Shown one piece after another: positions 18,519-26,505 of a stretch of DNA of 64,000 nt. The stretch comes from Clostridium aestuarii (GTDB taxonomy: Bacteria > Bacillota > Clostridia > Clostridiales > Clostridiaceae). The notes beneath the pieces were generated by a model. The model had not been told where the DNA came from. It did not search any database and saw nothing but the letters and a program-made list of their open reading frames with translations. The DNA lies in contig NZ_JAPQER010000006.1 in NCBI RefSeq assembly GCF_026735135.1, positions 122,348 through 186,347 of the forward strand, in the 5' to 3' direction. The stretch's first letter is position 1. Every line of letters begins with the position of its first letter. Position numbers and translations under genes: made by a program.

Positions 18519-18644
18519 ATGAACAAAACAAATGTAAAATTCCCTCATTGTCATTCAGATAAACTATATAAGTTTGGATTAAATAAACAGGCTAATCAAA
18601 AATATTCATCTCAAAAATGTAAACGTCAGTTTGTAGCTACATAG
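18519..18644 (+). pseudogene. Transposase N-terminal fragment (zinc-ribbon end)
   Basis: A 41-codon frame resembling the N-terminal zinc ribbon of IS transposases: PHCHSDKLYKFGLNKQANQ then KCKRQFVAT. Two cysteines expected in such ribbons are changed (Phe for Cys before PHC; Ser-Ser where a Cys is usual), and the frame stops straight after the ribbon, so it is a decayed remnant. It lies on the opposite strand between the nuclease and methyltransferase genes and may have split an original operon. Confidence 0.6.
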
Positions 18645-18793
18645 TCTTTATTAATATTCTTCATTAACATTCAAACCTCCACTTTATTACAGGTTTGTTT
18701 ACCATACAATAAAATAATCAAACTTATATAATTTTGAAAAAACGAGTAATTCTACGAAATATTAATTTCTTTTTCATATTAGCTTAACAAATT

Positions 18794-19966
18794 CTATTTT
18801 TTTATATTCCATAAAGGTAGGTTTGGACATTTAGATTTAATATCATTAACATCCACTATATACCTAACCATTTTAGTTCCTTTGAAATGATCTATATAAT
18901 TATCTAGCTCATTATAAAAAGTATCTGTTGGCATAGCTAACACATATAAATACATTCTTACTGCAACCTTTATAAAGACAGCTATGGGTCTTTGAGGCGT
19001 TGGATATGCTAGTCCTATTGCTGCGTCTAATTCAAATCTATAGTTTTGACTTGCTACGCTAACACTTGGTCTTATTTCTATTTCACCTAATTTTCCACTT
19101 GAATTGACACTTCTTAATATTATTCTATAAACTCCATTTTGACCAGCTTGTGCTCCAAAAAAAGTTTGAAATGTATTTTTATCAAAATTAGCTTGACTCC
19201 ATCTACTTCCACTTTTAGGTATTTGTGCAACAAGCACTTCATTATTCTCTAAAAAATCCCAAGCTTCAAAATCATCATCATCTATTATATTTTCTTTATT
19301 TTGCTCAGAAGTCTCTATTATTATATCATCTATGTCTTCACTTTCATCATTAAAAATTTCTTCACCCTCATCAATATCATTAATCTTATCCGTTGTTTTT
19401 TTGTTTCTTATGACTATTCTTTCATTCTGTTTAGCTCTTTCTATTACATCCTCATCATGAATATCAAATAAGTATTTTTCATTATGTACTAACCAATTAT
19501 TAAAATAAATTTCTATTTCATTAATTTGAGTATCATTTAGCTCTACATAGTTAAATGCCTCTATATTTCTTCTTAACCCTTTTTCTGTTAGGTTATTAGA
19601 CCCTACAATTAAAACTCCACCAGTCTCTTTTCTAAACCATGTAAATTTAGGATGAAAAGTAGTACTTTTATGATTATGCATGAAAACTAAAACCTCTAAT
19701 GAATTTCCATATTTCAAAAGCATTTCATCTAATTTTTTTAATGTTCTAGTATTAGTAATTTCATCAATTCCTATGATTAATTTAAATTTACCTTTGTACT
19801 TAATAAAATCCTGAAAAATCTGGTCACCTAAAAATAAATTAACTCCACCCTTAGTAACAAACGCAAAAACACCCGCACCATATTTCACTCCATTGCAAGC
19901 TTCTAATAATGCTTCATGTAATGAATATGTTCCTGGAAATATTGGGTCTTGAATATAAAATTTCAT
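18794..19966 (-). CDS. PLD-family restriction endonuclease-like protein
   Basis: A 390-residue protein. Residues about 1-165 form a phospholipase D-type nuclease domain with a single HKD-like motif, FHPKFTW (His105, Lys107) and GSNNLT (122-127), like the N-terminal half of BfiI/NgoFVII-type restriction enzymes, which dimerise to make one active site. A strongly acidic linker (about 185-245) precedes a C-terminal domain of about 145 residues that may recognise DNA. Start ATG 19966 sits behind AAGGAGG; a start 12 codons upstream has no such site. It is upstream of two methyltransferases on the same strand, which supports a restriction role. I have no recognition sequence. Confidence 0.8.
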   Translation of the reverse strand: MKFYIQDPIFPGTYSLHEALLEACNGVKYGAGVFAFVTKGGVNLFLGDQIFQDFIKYKGKFKLIIGIDEITNTRTLKKLDEMLLKYGNSLEVLVFMHNHKSTTFHPKFTWFRKETGGVLIVGSNNLTEKGLRRNIEAFNYVELNDTQINEIEIYFNNWLVHNEKYLFDIHDEDVIERAKQNERIVIRNKKTTDKINDIDEGEEIFNDESEDIDDIIIETSEQNKENIIDDDDFEAWDFLENNEVLVAQIPKSGSRWSQANFDKNTFQTFFGAQAGQNGVYRIILRSVNSSGKLGEIEIRPSVSVASQNYRFELDAAIGLAYPTPQRPIAVFIKVAVRMYLYVLAMPTDTFYNELDNYIDHFKGTKMVRYIVDVNDIKSKCPNLPLWNIKK

Positions 19967-20559
19967 TTTTATTAACCTCCTTATATTATAATATTTATAC
20001 ATTCATATTATAATACAAGAATTATGTATATTAAACTATATAATACTTGTTTTACCATTATTTACACAAGAATATTTTCTAATTATTGTAACTCTTCTGT
20101 GTCTTATTTTATTTGTATTATATCCTACTAAATACATTTTCAATCAAGTTTCATTATATAAGTTTAATATGATTTTTTATTTATATTCCTTATAACCTTA
20201 CCGCCCTAAAATTTTTGAAACTAACTTAATCTAGTTAACTCTTTATTATTTATGTAAACTAAAAACGACCATAACTAATGGTAATTTTCTTTAACAATAG
20301 TATTACTTTGTAACCTCACACAATCACAAAACTTCATATAAAATATAACATATAATACTTGTAATTCATATAAATAAAAATTTCATATTTCAAAATTCTT
20401 ATTTATATTAACAATTGATATTACATAAATAATCGGTGGTTTATATGAACTATTACAACCACCGACACTCTTTTATATCTAATACCTCTAATATAATTAT
20501 TTTACTTAAAATATATCTCTAAAATTTATTAAATTTCAATTCTTTTTATTAAAATTTCA
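19967..20559. other. Noncoding region between the nuclease gene and the TnpB module
   Basis: About 590 A+T-rich bases without a convincing ORF. The only clear structure is a hairpin with 9-bp arms TCGGTGGTT and AACCACCGA (20433-20441 and 20457-20465), which may be a terminator or an element end. The promoter of the nuclease gene should lie at its left edge. Confidence 0.5.
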
Positions 20560-20800
20560 AAAACCCGCGAAAGCTCAGACTATCACTTTATTATACTTCA
20601 ATAAAGCGACGGTTTTAATTACTAACAAGTTACCCTTATACTCTCGCCTAATATAATATATTAAGTTACAACATATAAGGAAGCACTTGATATAAGCAAG
20701 TACTTGTTTCATTAAAACTTTCACTACCAATAATCTTAATAGATTATTACCGCTAGCATCAGGCCCGTCTGAAGACCTATTCATTAAATAAAATTAAATT
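20560..20800 (-). ncRNA. Candidate TnpB omega RNA (reRNA)
   Basis: The roughly 230 bases just after the tnpB stop fold well on the minus strand: AATAATCT/AGATTATT, AAGTACTTG/CAAGTGCTT and GCTTTATT/AATAAAGT helices, ending in a GAGCTTTCGCGGG segment near 20561 followed by T-rich DNA. TnpB proteins process a guide RNA from exactly this position. The 69-codon frame within it (20575-20784) has no protein family features, so I read the region as RNA. The exact ends and guide are not resolved. Confidence 0.55.
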
Positions 20801-22329
20801 CCCATACTTGATATTCTTTTATTATTACTTATTCTAATTCTCTCTATTTCCTGGTCATGAAATATAATAAAATCATCAAATAGCTTATCACATAATTCAT
20901 TATTTACTGATTCTAAATCATCATTTACATTCATTATTAAAAATGCTGAATATAAATCTCTTTGAATCTTTATTTCTTTACCTTTATAGTTGAGAACTTT
21001 CCATCTTTCATTTATAGCCTTTTTTACACATTTCTGATTAATATGATTATATTGACTTGCTTTTACTTTCCATGTATTTATTTTTATTAATTCTTTATTT
21101 TGATATTTTAATTTATTGTCTAATATATCTAATAACATTGATGGTGCCTTATTACCTATCGATTTTCCAAATCGCTTTCTCCTATTACATTTACCCGTTT
21201 TTTTATTAATAATAGTTTTCTTTGCTTTTCTTTGCAATGCTTTATAATTCATAGTTTCCACATATACAGTATCTCCTAAACTTAATATATACTTTGCAAG
21301 TTTATTGTGAGATTGTCTTCTTATGTCAGCCTGTCTCCTATACATTTCTCTTAATTGTAGTTGAGTTTTAATATAGTGATTAGATTTAATCCAGTTGTCT
21401 TTGTTATTTTCATTTAATGTACCATCCTTATTATATTTACTAGCATTAGTAGCTCTACGACTTCTTTTTAGTTTCATTAATAGTCTTTTTCTTTCTTTAT
21501 CTATGTTTTGTATTTCTGGAGATAATTCTAGAAGTTTAACCACTTTCTTGCTACAAATAGCTATTGTTTGAGTTCCAATATCTATTCCAACGCTCCCCTT
21601 GCTTATAGTATCTTTATTTAATTTTGACGGTGGTACTCCTTCTAGTATGAGCTGAACATAATACTTATATTTTCCACGTACAAACTTTCTTACTATCCTT
21701 GAATACTTAACCTTGTCTTTTCCTAATGCAGTTTGAACATATATATCGTTTTTCCTACATACAATAGGTATTTTTAATTTACCCCACTTAATAATATTGC
21801 CTTTAAATATAATACCGCAGCTGTTTCTCCTATTTTCTATACTATTAAACTCTCCAAACTTTTTAAACTGCGGCTTACCATATCCATCATACATATACTT
21901 ATAAAAAGTTTCTACTGCCCTATCAGCTATTTTATCTGTAATCTCCTGTTGAATATGCTTCTTAAAATAATGCTGCATTGGAACATATACACTTCTTAAT
22001 AGCGCTTCTTTAAATTTAGAACTTTTAGGTGTATATAATTTAAACTTTTTCTTTATATCTCTTAAATCCTTATTGATCAATAATTTCTTCTTTTCAAGTT
22101 TTACTTTCTTTTTATCATCTTTTTTACAATTATCAATATCTTTATTAATTTCCCTAAGGTTTTTCCATTCTTTTCTATATACTTTACTTTGTTCCATAGT
22201 TCTATATCTTTTAAATAATTCATTTAAACATGCATTATAAATTTTTCTTCCTATTTCTAGTCTTTTATTTATTATATCTTCTTGCCATTTTTCTGTTTTA
22301 AATGTTAACATTATTGTATAATTTCCCAT
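20794..22329 (-). CDS. tnpB: TnpB-type RNA-guided endonuclease (IS200/IS605 OrfB family)
   Basis: A 511-residue OrfB/TnpB protein. The three RuvC acidic residues are visible: Asp250 (SVGIDIGTQTIAI), Glu358 (VYVETMNYKAL) and Asp458 (QRDLYSAFLI). An N-terminal Lys-rich helical region (about 40-130) precedes the beta-barrel. The usual CxxC...CxxC zinc ribbon before the last Asp is missing; only one Cys (434) remains in HINQKCVKKAINERW, so this is the ribbon-less branch. No TnpA or serine recombinase gene accompanies it. TnpB proteins cut DNA with an omega RNA and help transposon retention. Confidence 0.88.
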   Translation of the reverse strand: MGNYTIMLTFKTEKWQEDIINKRLEIGRKIYNACLNELFKRYRTMEQSKVYRKEWKNLREINKDIDNCKKDDKKKVKLEKKKLLINKDLRDIKKKFKLYTPKSSKFKEALLRSVYVPMQHYFKKHIQQEITDKIADRAVETFYKYMYDGYGKPQFKKFGEFNSIENRRNSCGIIFKGNIIKWGKLKIPIVCRKNDIYVQTALGKDKVKYSRIVRKFVRGKYKYYVQLILEGVPPSKLNKDTISKGSVGIDIGTQTIAICSKKVVKLLELSPEIQNIDKERKRLLMKLKRSRRATNASKYNKDGTLNENNKDNWIKSNHYIKTQLQLREMYRRQADIRRQSHNKLAKYILSLGDTVYVETMNYKALQRKAKKTIINKKTGKCNRRKRFGKSIGNKAPSMLLDILDNKLKYQNKELIKINTWKVKASQYNHINQKCVKKAINERWKVLNYKGKEIKIQRDLYSAFLIMNVNDDLESVNNELCDKLFDDFIIFHDQEIERIRISNNKRISSMGI

Positions 22330-22953
22330 ATGTTCACCATCTATACTTTATTTATATTTATATTTATATTTATAATTCTATTCTTTTTTCTAAGAATTAA
22401 TGTATTCTTTATTAAAATACTTTTATTAGCAAAATAACGCTGACTTATTATTCTAATTTTCACAATCATGCATGTTATTACATTCAGGGCTGCTCACTTT
22501 GATTAATCCTCATTTTGAAAGTATTATGTATAAATAAGTATAGTCTATAACTTAATTTTTAAATATATAATTATAAACATCACTCGTTCCAATATATTTA
22601 TTAACTAAAAATGTAATTTATTAAATAATTGCAACCTATAAAGCTATTCTACAAAGCTATAGCTACTACAACAATATTCATATCAACTATTCTCAAAAAA
22701 CTATATATAATATATTTTAATCCTCTTCTCTGTGTGAAAGATGTGGTCGCCTTCTTAAATTCGAGTATTCTAAAAATACTTATGTTGACAAAAAATTAGT
22801 GAGAATTTCTAGCAGTACCAGGACTATATATATACGAAAAGTGTAATCTTTCCAAACCCCACCCCCTTTCACAAGGTGTATCTTGTCAGATTACAAACAC
22901 ATAACATATTTTATCAAGTCTCCTCATTTTGAGGATAATTCTATTGATGTAAT
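22330..22953. other. Noncoding or decayed region of the element
   Basis: About 620 A+T-rich bases. A 41-codon stretch without start (22721-22846) reads LCERCGRLLKFEYSKNTY, a possible zinc-knuckle gene remnant. Otherwise no ORF, repeat or promoter is convincing. Confidence 0.4.
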
Positions 22954-23112
22954 TTACCATTTTGGTATATACTGAACATATTTAAACTCTATAGCTATAG
23001 CAGGAACTATTACAGTAGTTTGTTTATCTCTTGTTTCATCCCCTCCAATTTGGGTTGTGATACCAAGTTTAACTGTTGTTATTGGTGTGTTTTTATAAGT
23101 TGTATGACACAT
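22954..23112 (-). CDS. 52-residue hypothetical ORF
   Basis: A short frame starting MCHTTYKNTPITTV and ending EFKYVQYIPKW. Its composition is protein-like (balanced polar and hydrophobic residues), but the ribosome site is weak (AGAGAGTT) and a stop codon lies just upstream, so it may be the surviving end of a longer gene. I do not recognise a family. It diverges from the 104-residue gene at 23237. Confidence 0.3.
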   Translation of the reverse strand: MCHTTYKNTPITTVKLGITTQIGGDETRDKQTTVIVPAIAIEFKYVQYIPKW

Positions 23113-23236
23113 AACTCTCTAGTCTACGTCTGTTATATGTATCTTGTCTGACAAATATATCACCTATTTGTATAACTATTAAAACATTATATGTTTACAA
23201 TATGCATATATTGTAATATTAAAAGGAGGGGTAAAT

Positions 23237-23551
23237 ATGAAATTATATAGCGATGGTGAACGTTATGCTGAACCAGAATCAGTGTGTGATAAGAGTTGGT
23301 CACATTTTTTAGACTCTAGTGGAAACTTAAAATCCACCTGGAAAAGTTGGCACAAAAACATAGATGGTACTGATGTTGAATTTTTATTATATGATATAAA
23401 ACAACCATCTACAGAAGATAGATGGTATTATTTTGAATATTCCTATAAAAAGAGAAAAAATGATTCTCTAATTAAAGAATATTGGTATAAGGTTAAAGAA
23501 AATAATATAACAAAATTTAATGTTAATTTTACAACAAAGAAACCTAAGTAA
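23237..23551 (+). CDS. Hypothetical protein, 104 residues
   Basis: I do not recognise it. The protein is soluble, rich in Lys, Tyr, Trp and Ser (five Trp, including KSTWKSWHKN and EDRWYYFEYSY), with no signal peptide, membrane segment or cysteine cluster. Expression is likely: AAAGGAGGGG lies seven bases ahead of the ATG and a compact terminator follows immediately. It stands alone in the element between the TnpB module and the replication-like gene, a position typical of accessory or anti-host genes in such elements, but that is inference. Confidence 0.7.
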   Translation: MKLYSDGERYAEPESVCDKSWSHFLDSSGNLKSTWKSWHKNIDGTDVEFLLYDIKQPSTEDRWYYFEYSYKKRKNDSLIKEYWYKVKENNITKFNVNFTTKKPK

Positions 23552-23568
23552 AGTTACTTAGGTTTTTC
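23543..23568 (+). terminator. Terminator of the 104-residue gene
   Basis: AACCTAAGTAA and TTACTTAGGTT pair around a tiny loop, followed by a T run. The left arm overlaps the stop codon. Confidence 0.8.
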
Positions 23569-24019
23569 TAATATAATTATATAAAAATACTCTAGGATAT
23601 CCACATGCTGTCGCCATTATTATTTAGAGATTAGTTTTCACATAACCTCATATAACCATTAGATACAAACTTTATCACGCTTTTGTTGAAGTATTTCTAA
23701 AGCTGGTTATAATTTAAATATTTTATCTTGTCTATCTCTCTGTTCTAACTTATATTGTTGTTGTTTGTAGCACTATGTTACATATATTGTTGTTGAATTC
23801 TAAAAAATATAATCAACCCATTCTAATATTAATCTTTACTCTTATATATACTATATTCTCACAATTTGTAACTAATCCCCCACAGCAAAAGCTGTGGGGG
23901 ATACTTTATAAGGGGGCGTATATTTATTTATAACTATTATTTAATAATCCACCCTAAGCTTATCCTAATTCTAAGTTAATCTCCTATCTTATTAAGTTTC
24001 ATTAATTAATCCCAGAACT
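23569..24019. other. Noncoding region with a strong hairpin
   Basis: About 450 bases without an ORF. Its striking part is the 12-bp GC-rich hairpin listed separately (23875-23902), followed by a GGGGGCG motif. Confidence 0.5.
23875..23902. repeat. GC-rich hairpin near the replication gene
   Basis: Perfect 12-bp arms ATCCCCCACAGC and GCTGTGGGGGAT enclose AAAA. In DNA this A+T rich, a stem with eight G:C pairs is conspicuous. No T run follows on either strand, so it is not a simple terminator; a replication origin or strand-processing hairpin is possible. Confidence 0.7.
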
Positions 24020-25204
24020 TTAATAAAAAAAGTTTTTAAAGATATTACTGTCCTTATACCGATTTATATTATTTATTTGTGTTTCAGGTAATTTTTTTAT
24101 GATACCATCAATAGTAATAGGATCTAACTGGTTATCAGAATATATATAATGATACCCTTTACTTAATATGAAATCTCTATACTCTCTAGCTGTTTTATCG
24201 CTAACTGAGCATTTTTTAACTTCGCCATTTAAATATCTTATCAAATTCTTAATCTTCTTTTTAGTTGAAGCTTTTAGAGTATTATCCTTTTCTATTACTT
24301 CAAACAGCCTATATCTTTTAGTAATGATTTTATCCAAGTGCAGACGCTTCAGATAATATTTAATCTCACCTATCTGATGTTGATAATTAAAACCCTCAGC
24401 AAAACTCCCTATATATGATGACATAGGAGAAGCTAAATATTCTGTCTTTGCTTCAGATTTGGATGATAGAACCTTAGTATAAGAAAAATCCTTTGTTATT
24501 TTACTTCTATAATTCTTTATCTCAATTCTTAGTATGTTTTGGTTTGAATTAAGATGAATTAATTCCTTATTATTTAATACGTTGCTAGTATTAATTCCAG
24601 TAGCCTTATCTTTAAATTCTTTTAATTTATCATAAACAACTATCTTGTAAGATGGATTGCTTTTGCTACTTTTGCTAGGATAAAAGTATATAGTTCCATT
24701 ATCGGCATATGTAGAATCCATATATATGTTTTGTGTATAAATTTTTCTTATAACATTGTATCTAGCAACATTAATATTAATATCATCTATTATATCAATA
24801 TTATTTTCATATTCCGTAATTCTCCAAAAATCAATATATGGGTATTTAATGAGGTTGATTACGTCTCTTAATTCATAACAAAGTCTTTTCCATATTATCC
24901 TTGAATTATATTGATAAACAGAATATATATTATACCCATATAACAGCTTAGGAATATTAAACTTAATCGATATATAACCTCTATTTAAATACGGCATGTA
25001 TGTAATATGAATTCCATTAAATGTACCTTCAAACTTATCCTTATAATTATTCTTCTTATTAGTGAAGTATTTTAACTTCTTGGTATCAATAAATGGAAAC
25101 GTATTAAGTAGTGGATTAGTATGTTGTTTATTGTTATAGCAGTAGTATTTCAATATATCTTTATTAATGTTATCGATGGATATAGTTATAGAATCTATTG
25201 CCAT
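24020..25204 (-). CDS. Probable replication initiation protein (phage/plasmid gene II/X-like)
   Basis: A 394-residue basic protein. It begins MAIDSITISIDN, as gene II/X-type and Rep_trans-like initiators often do, and contains PSYKIVVYDKLKEFKD (about 215-230), the iYDK-E pattern of that group, and ILRIEIKNYR (about 265), matching the LRIE(V)K core. The C-terminus has a DKTAREYRDFILSKGYHY segment. Such proteins nick the double-strand origin and start rolling-circle replication. The start has a strong AAGGAGGTGG. Two hairpins flank the gene. The family assignment is from pattern memory, so alternatives remain. Confidence 0.5.
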   Translation of the reverse strand: MAIDSITISIDNINKDILKYYCYNNKQHTNPLLNTFPFIDTKKLKYFTNKKNNYKDKFEGTFNGIHITYMPYLNRGYISIKFNIPKLLYGYNIYSVYQYNSRIIWKRLCYELRDVINLIKYPYIDFWRITEYENNIDIIDDININVARYNVIRKIYTQNIYMDSTYADNGTIYFYPSKSSKSNPSYKIVVYDKLKEFKDKATGINTSNVLNNKELIHLNSNQNILRIEIKNYRSKITKDFSYTKVLSSKSEAKTEYLASPMSSYIGSFAEGFNYQHQIGEIKYYLKRLHLDKIITKRYRLFEVIEKDNTLKASTKKKIKNLIRYLNGEVKKCSVSDKTAREYRDFILSKGYHYIYSDNQLDPITIDGIIKKLPETQINNINRYKDSNIFKNFFY

Positions 25205-25237
25205 AGTTCCACCTCCTTTTTAAAACTATTGTAAGCA

Positions 25238-25266
25238 CTGGTATAGCTTCGTTACAGCTATACCAG
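25238..25266. repeat. Inverted repeat upstream of the replication gene
   Basis: CTGGTATAGCT and AGCTATACCAG, 11-bp perfect arms with a 7-base loop, lie 34 bp upstream of the replication gene start. They could be an operator, or part of a double-strand origin. Confidence 0.65.
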
Positions 25267-25367
25267 CTTCCATATAAATAGACATTATTATAATAAGCTA
25301 TACATAATAACTCTAATTATAAAACAGACTAAAAGTATATATTTTAAACTTATAAGGAGGAATAATA

Positions 25368-25934
25368 GTGGATTTTCTAATTCTTTTAATAATTGGATTT
25401 TTTATATATAAACATTATAAAAAGAATAATTTAATCATTAGAGATACTTCTCAATTAAAGCGGCAACTTTTACAAATGGATCCCCGACAATTTGAATTAT
25501 TTACAACTAAACTTTTTACAAAACTAGGCTATAGAGCTAAGGTAACACAAGCTTCAAATGATGGTGGTAAAGATGTAATATTAAAAAAACACCACCAAAC
25601 TTATTATGTAGAATGTAAAAGATATGCTCCTAGTAACTGTATAGGTAGACCTAAATTACAAAAACTTGTAGGTGCCGCAGTAGCAGATGGTATTCCTATG
25701 TATAATACTATTTTCATAACTACATCTTATTTTTCTGAAGGTGCTAAAAAGTATGCTAAAAAAGTTAATATGCAACTCTATGATCTTCAAGGTATATTAA
25801 AATTAGCAAATACTTTAAGCTCTTACAAACTTAAAGTACATAATAAACAACTTCAAACCACCATTTGTATTATTTTAAAGTATGACGCAATTTGCGTCAT
25901 ACTTAACAACTTAAATAATTATTTTTTATTATAA
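25368..25934 (+). CDS. Mrr-like restriction endonuclease with membrane anchor
   Basis: A 188-residue protein. Residues about 2-15 form a hydrophobic segment (FLILLIIGFFIY). The remainder is an Mrr_cat-type PD-(D/E)XK domain: MDPRQFELFTTKLFTKLGY, Asp69 in NDGGKDVIL and Glu82/Lys84 in VECKRY, then FITTSYFSEGAKKYA. The Mrr family cleaves modified or foreign DNA; membrane-anchored Mrr-like proteins are common in Firmicutes. The start is GTG behind AAGGAGG. Its last 20 codons overlap a perfect palindrome, and the tail after the domain is unusual, so the end may be recently altered. Confidence 0.82.
   Translation: MDFLILLIIGFFIYKHYKKNNLIIRDTSQLKRQLLQMDPRQFELFTTKLFTKLGYRAKVTQASNDGGKDVILKKHHQTYYVECKRYAPSNCIGRPKLQKLVGAAVADGIPMYNTIFITTSYFSEGAKKYAKKVNMQLYDLQGILKLANTLSSYKLKVHNKQLQTTICIILKYDAICVILNNLNNYFLL
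25878..25904. repeat. 13-bp palindrome at the 3' end of the Mrr-like gene
   Basis: AAGTATGACGCAA and TTGCGTCATACTT are separated by one base. It lies inside the last codons of the gene and could be a terminator stem (the following bases are only weakly T-rich) or a protein site. Confidence 0.6.
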
Positions 25935-26152
25935 AAACGTATTTACTCTTAATATTTATGGGCAATTTTATTTCTCTTATATACTAAAGTTTTAAATCTA
26001 TGTCTTCCTGCTATAACTCTTCTCTATAATAGTTTTTTTGTTTATAAAAATATAAGACTACTAATCAAATTTATTAAATATACTTTAATTCTATTGATAA
26101 AAAAATATACTGCATCTAACCCAAATAATTATAGTAAAATATAAGTGTTATA

Positions 26153-26323
26153 TTAATTTATTACTTTATCTTCAATAAACTTATCTAAATATTCTTCTGG
26201 AATTCTTATTTGTCTTCCTATCTTAATATGTTTAATTTTATTTTGTCTAACCAATTCATAAATAGTGTTGCGATGTACATTTAATAAATCAGCAACTTCA
26301 TAAACTGTTAATACTTTACTCAT
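26153..26323 (-). CDS. Excisionase-like MerR/helix-turn-helix protein
   Basis: A 56-residue protein with one helix-turn-helix of the excisionase/MerR type: VLTVYEVADLLNVHRNTIYE, then KIKHIKIGRQIRIPEEYLDKF. Such proteins direct the integrase towards excision. The start ATG 26323 has GGGGAGGGG; the frame is open 12 codons further but without a site. It diverges from the repressor gene across a 182-bp region with a promoter for each gene, a typical lysogeny-type switch. Confidence 0.85.
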   Translation of the reverse strand: MSKVLTVYEVADLLNVHRNTIYELVRQNKIKHIKIGRQIRIPEEYLDKFIEDKVIN

Positions 26324-26402
26324 TATTACCCCTCCCCAATCATTGTTAATATAATTCACATTTTAACACATTTGTAAATTATTTTCACACTCCATTGACT
26401 TT

Positions 26403-26431
26403 ATTTTATATATATTAACACTGATTGTCAA
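26403..26431 (-). promoter_or_regulatory. Promoter of the excisionase gene
   Basis: On the minus strand TTGACA (26431-26426) and TAAAAT (26408-26403) are 17 bp apart. Confidence 0.7.
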
Positions 26432-26433
26432 CC

Positions 26434-26484
26434 TTTTTCACGAATTCATTTCTCGTTGAATATTTTCACGATTATATGTATAAT
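26434..26484 (+). promoter_or_regulatory. Repressor promoter with overlapping operator-like repeats
   Basis: TTGAAT (26456-26461), 17 bp and TATAAT (26479-26484, preceded by TG) form a good plus-strand promoter. TTTTCACGA occurs twice around it (about 26436 and 26462), and a TCGTTGAA half-site lies between, so repressor binding here would cover the promoter. Confidence 0.6.
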
Positions 26485-26505
26485 ACTATAAAAGGAGTTG
26501 GTTAA

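Noticed and set aside
20575..20784. 69-codon open frame after tnpB
   Set aside because: It overlaps strong RNA helices in the expected omega RNA position and has no protein-family features, so I treat it as noncoding.
22721..22846. Zinc-knuckle-like peptide LCERCGRLLKFEY
   Set aside because: No start codon, directly preceded by a stop, only 41 codons and one Cys pair; may be a remnant but cannot be called a gene.
23875..23902. Simple terminator of the replication-like gene
   Set aside because: The GC-rich hairpin has no T run on either strand, unlike the other terminators in this window.
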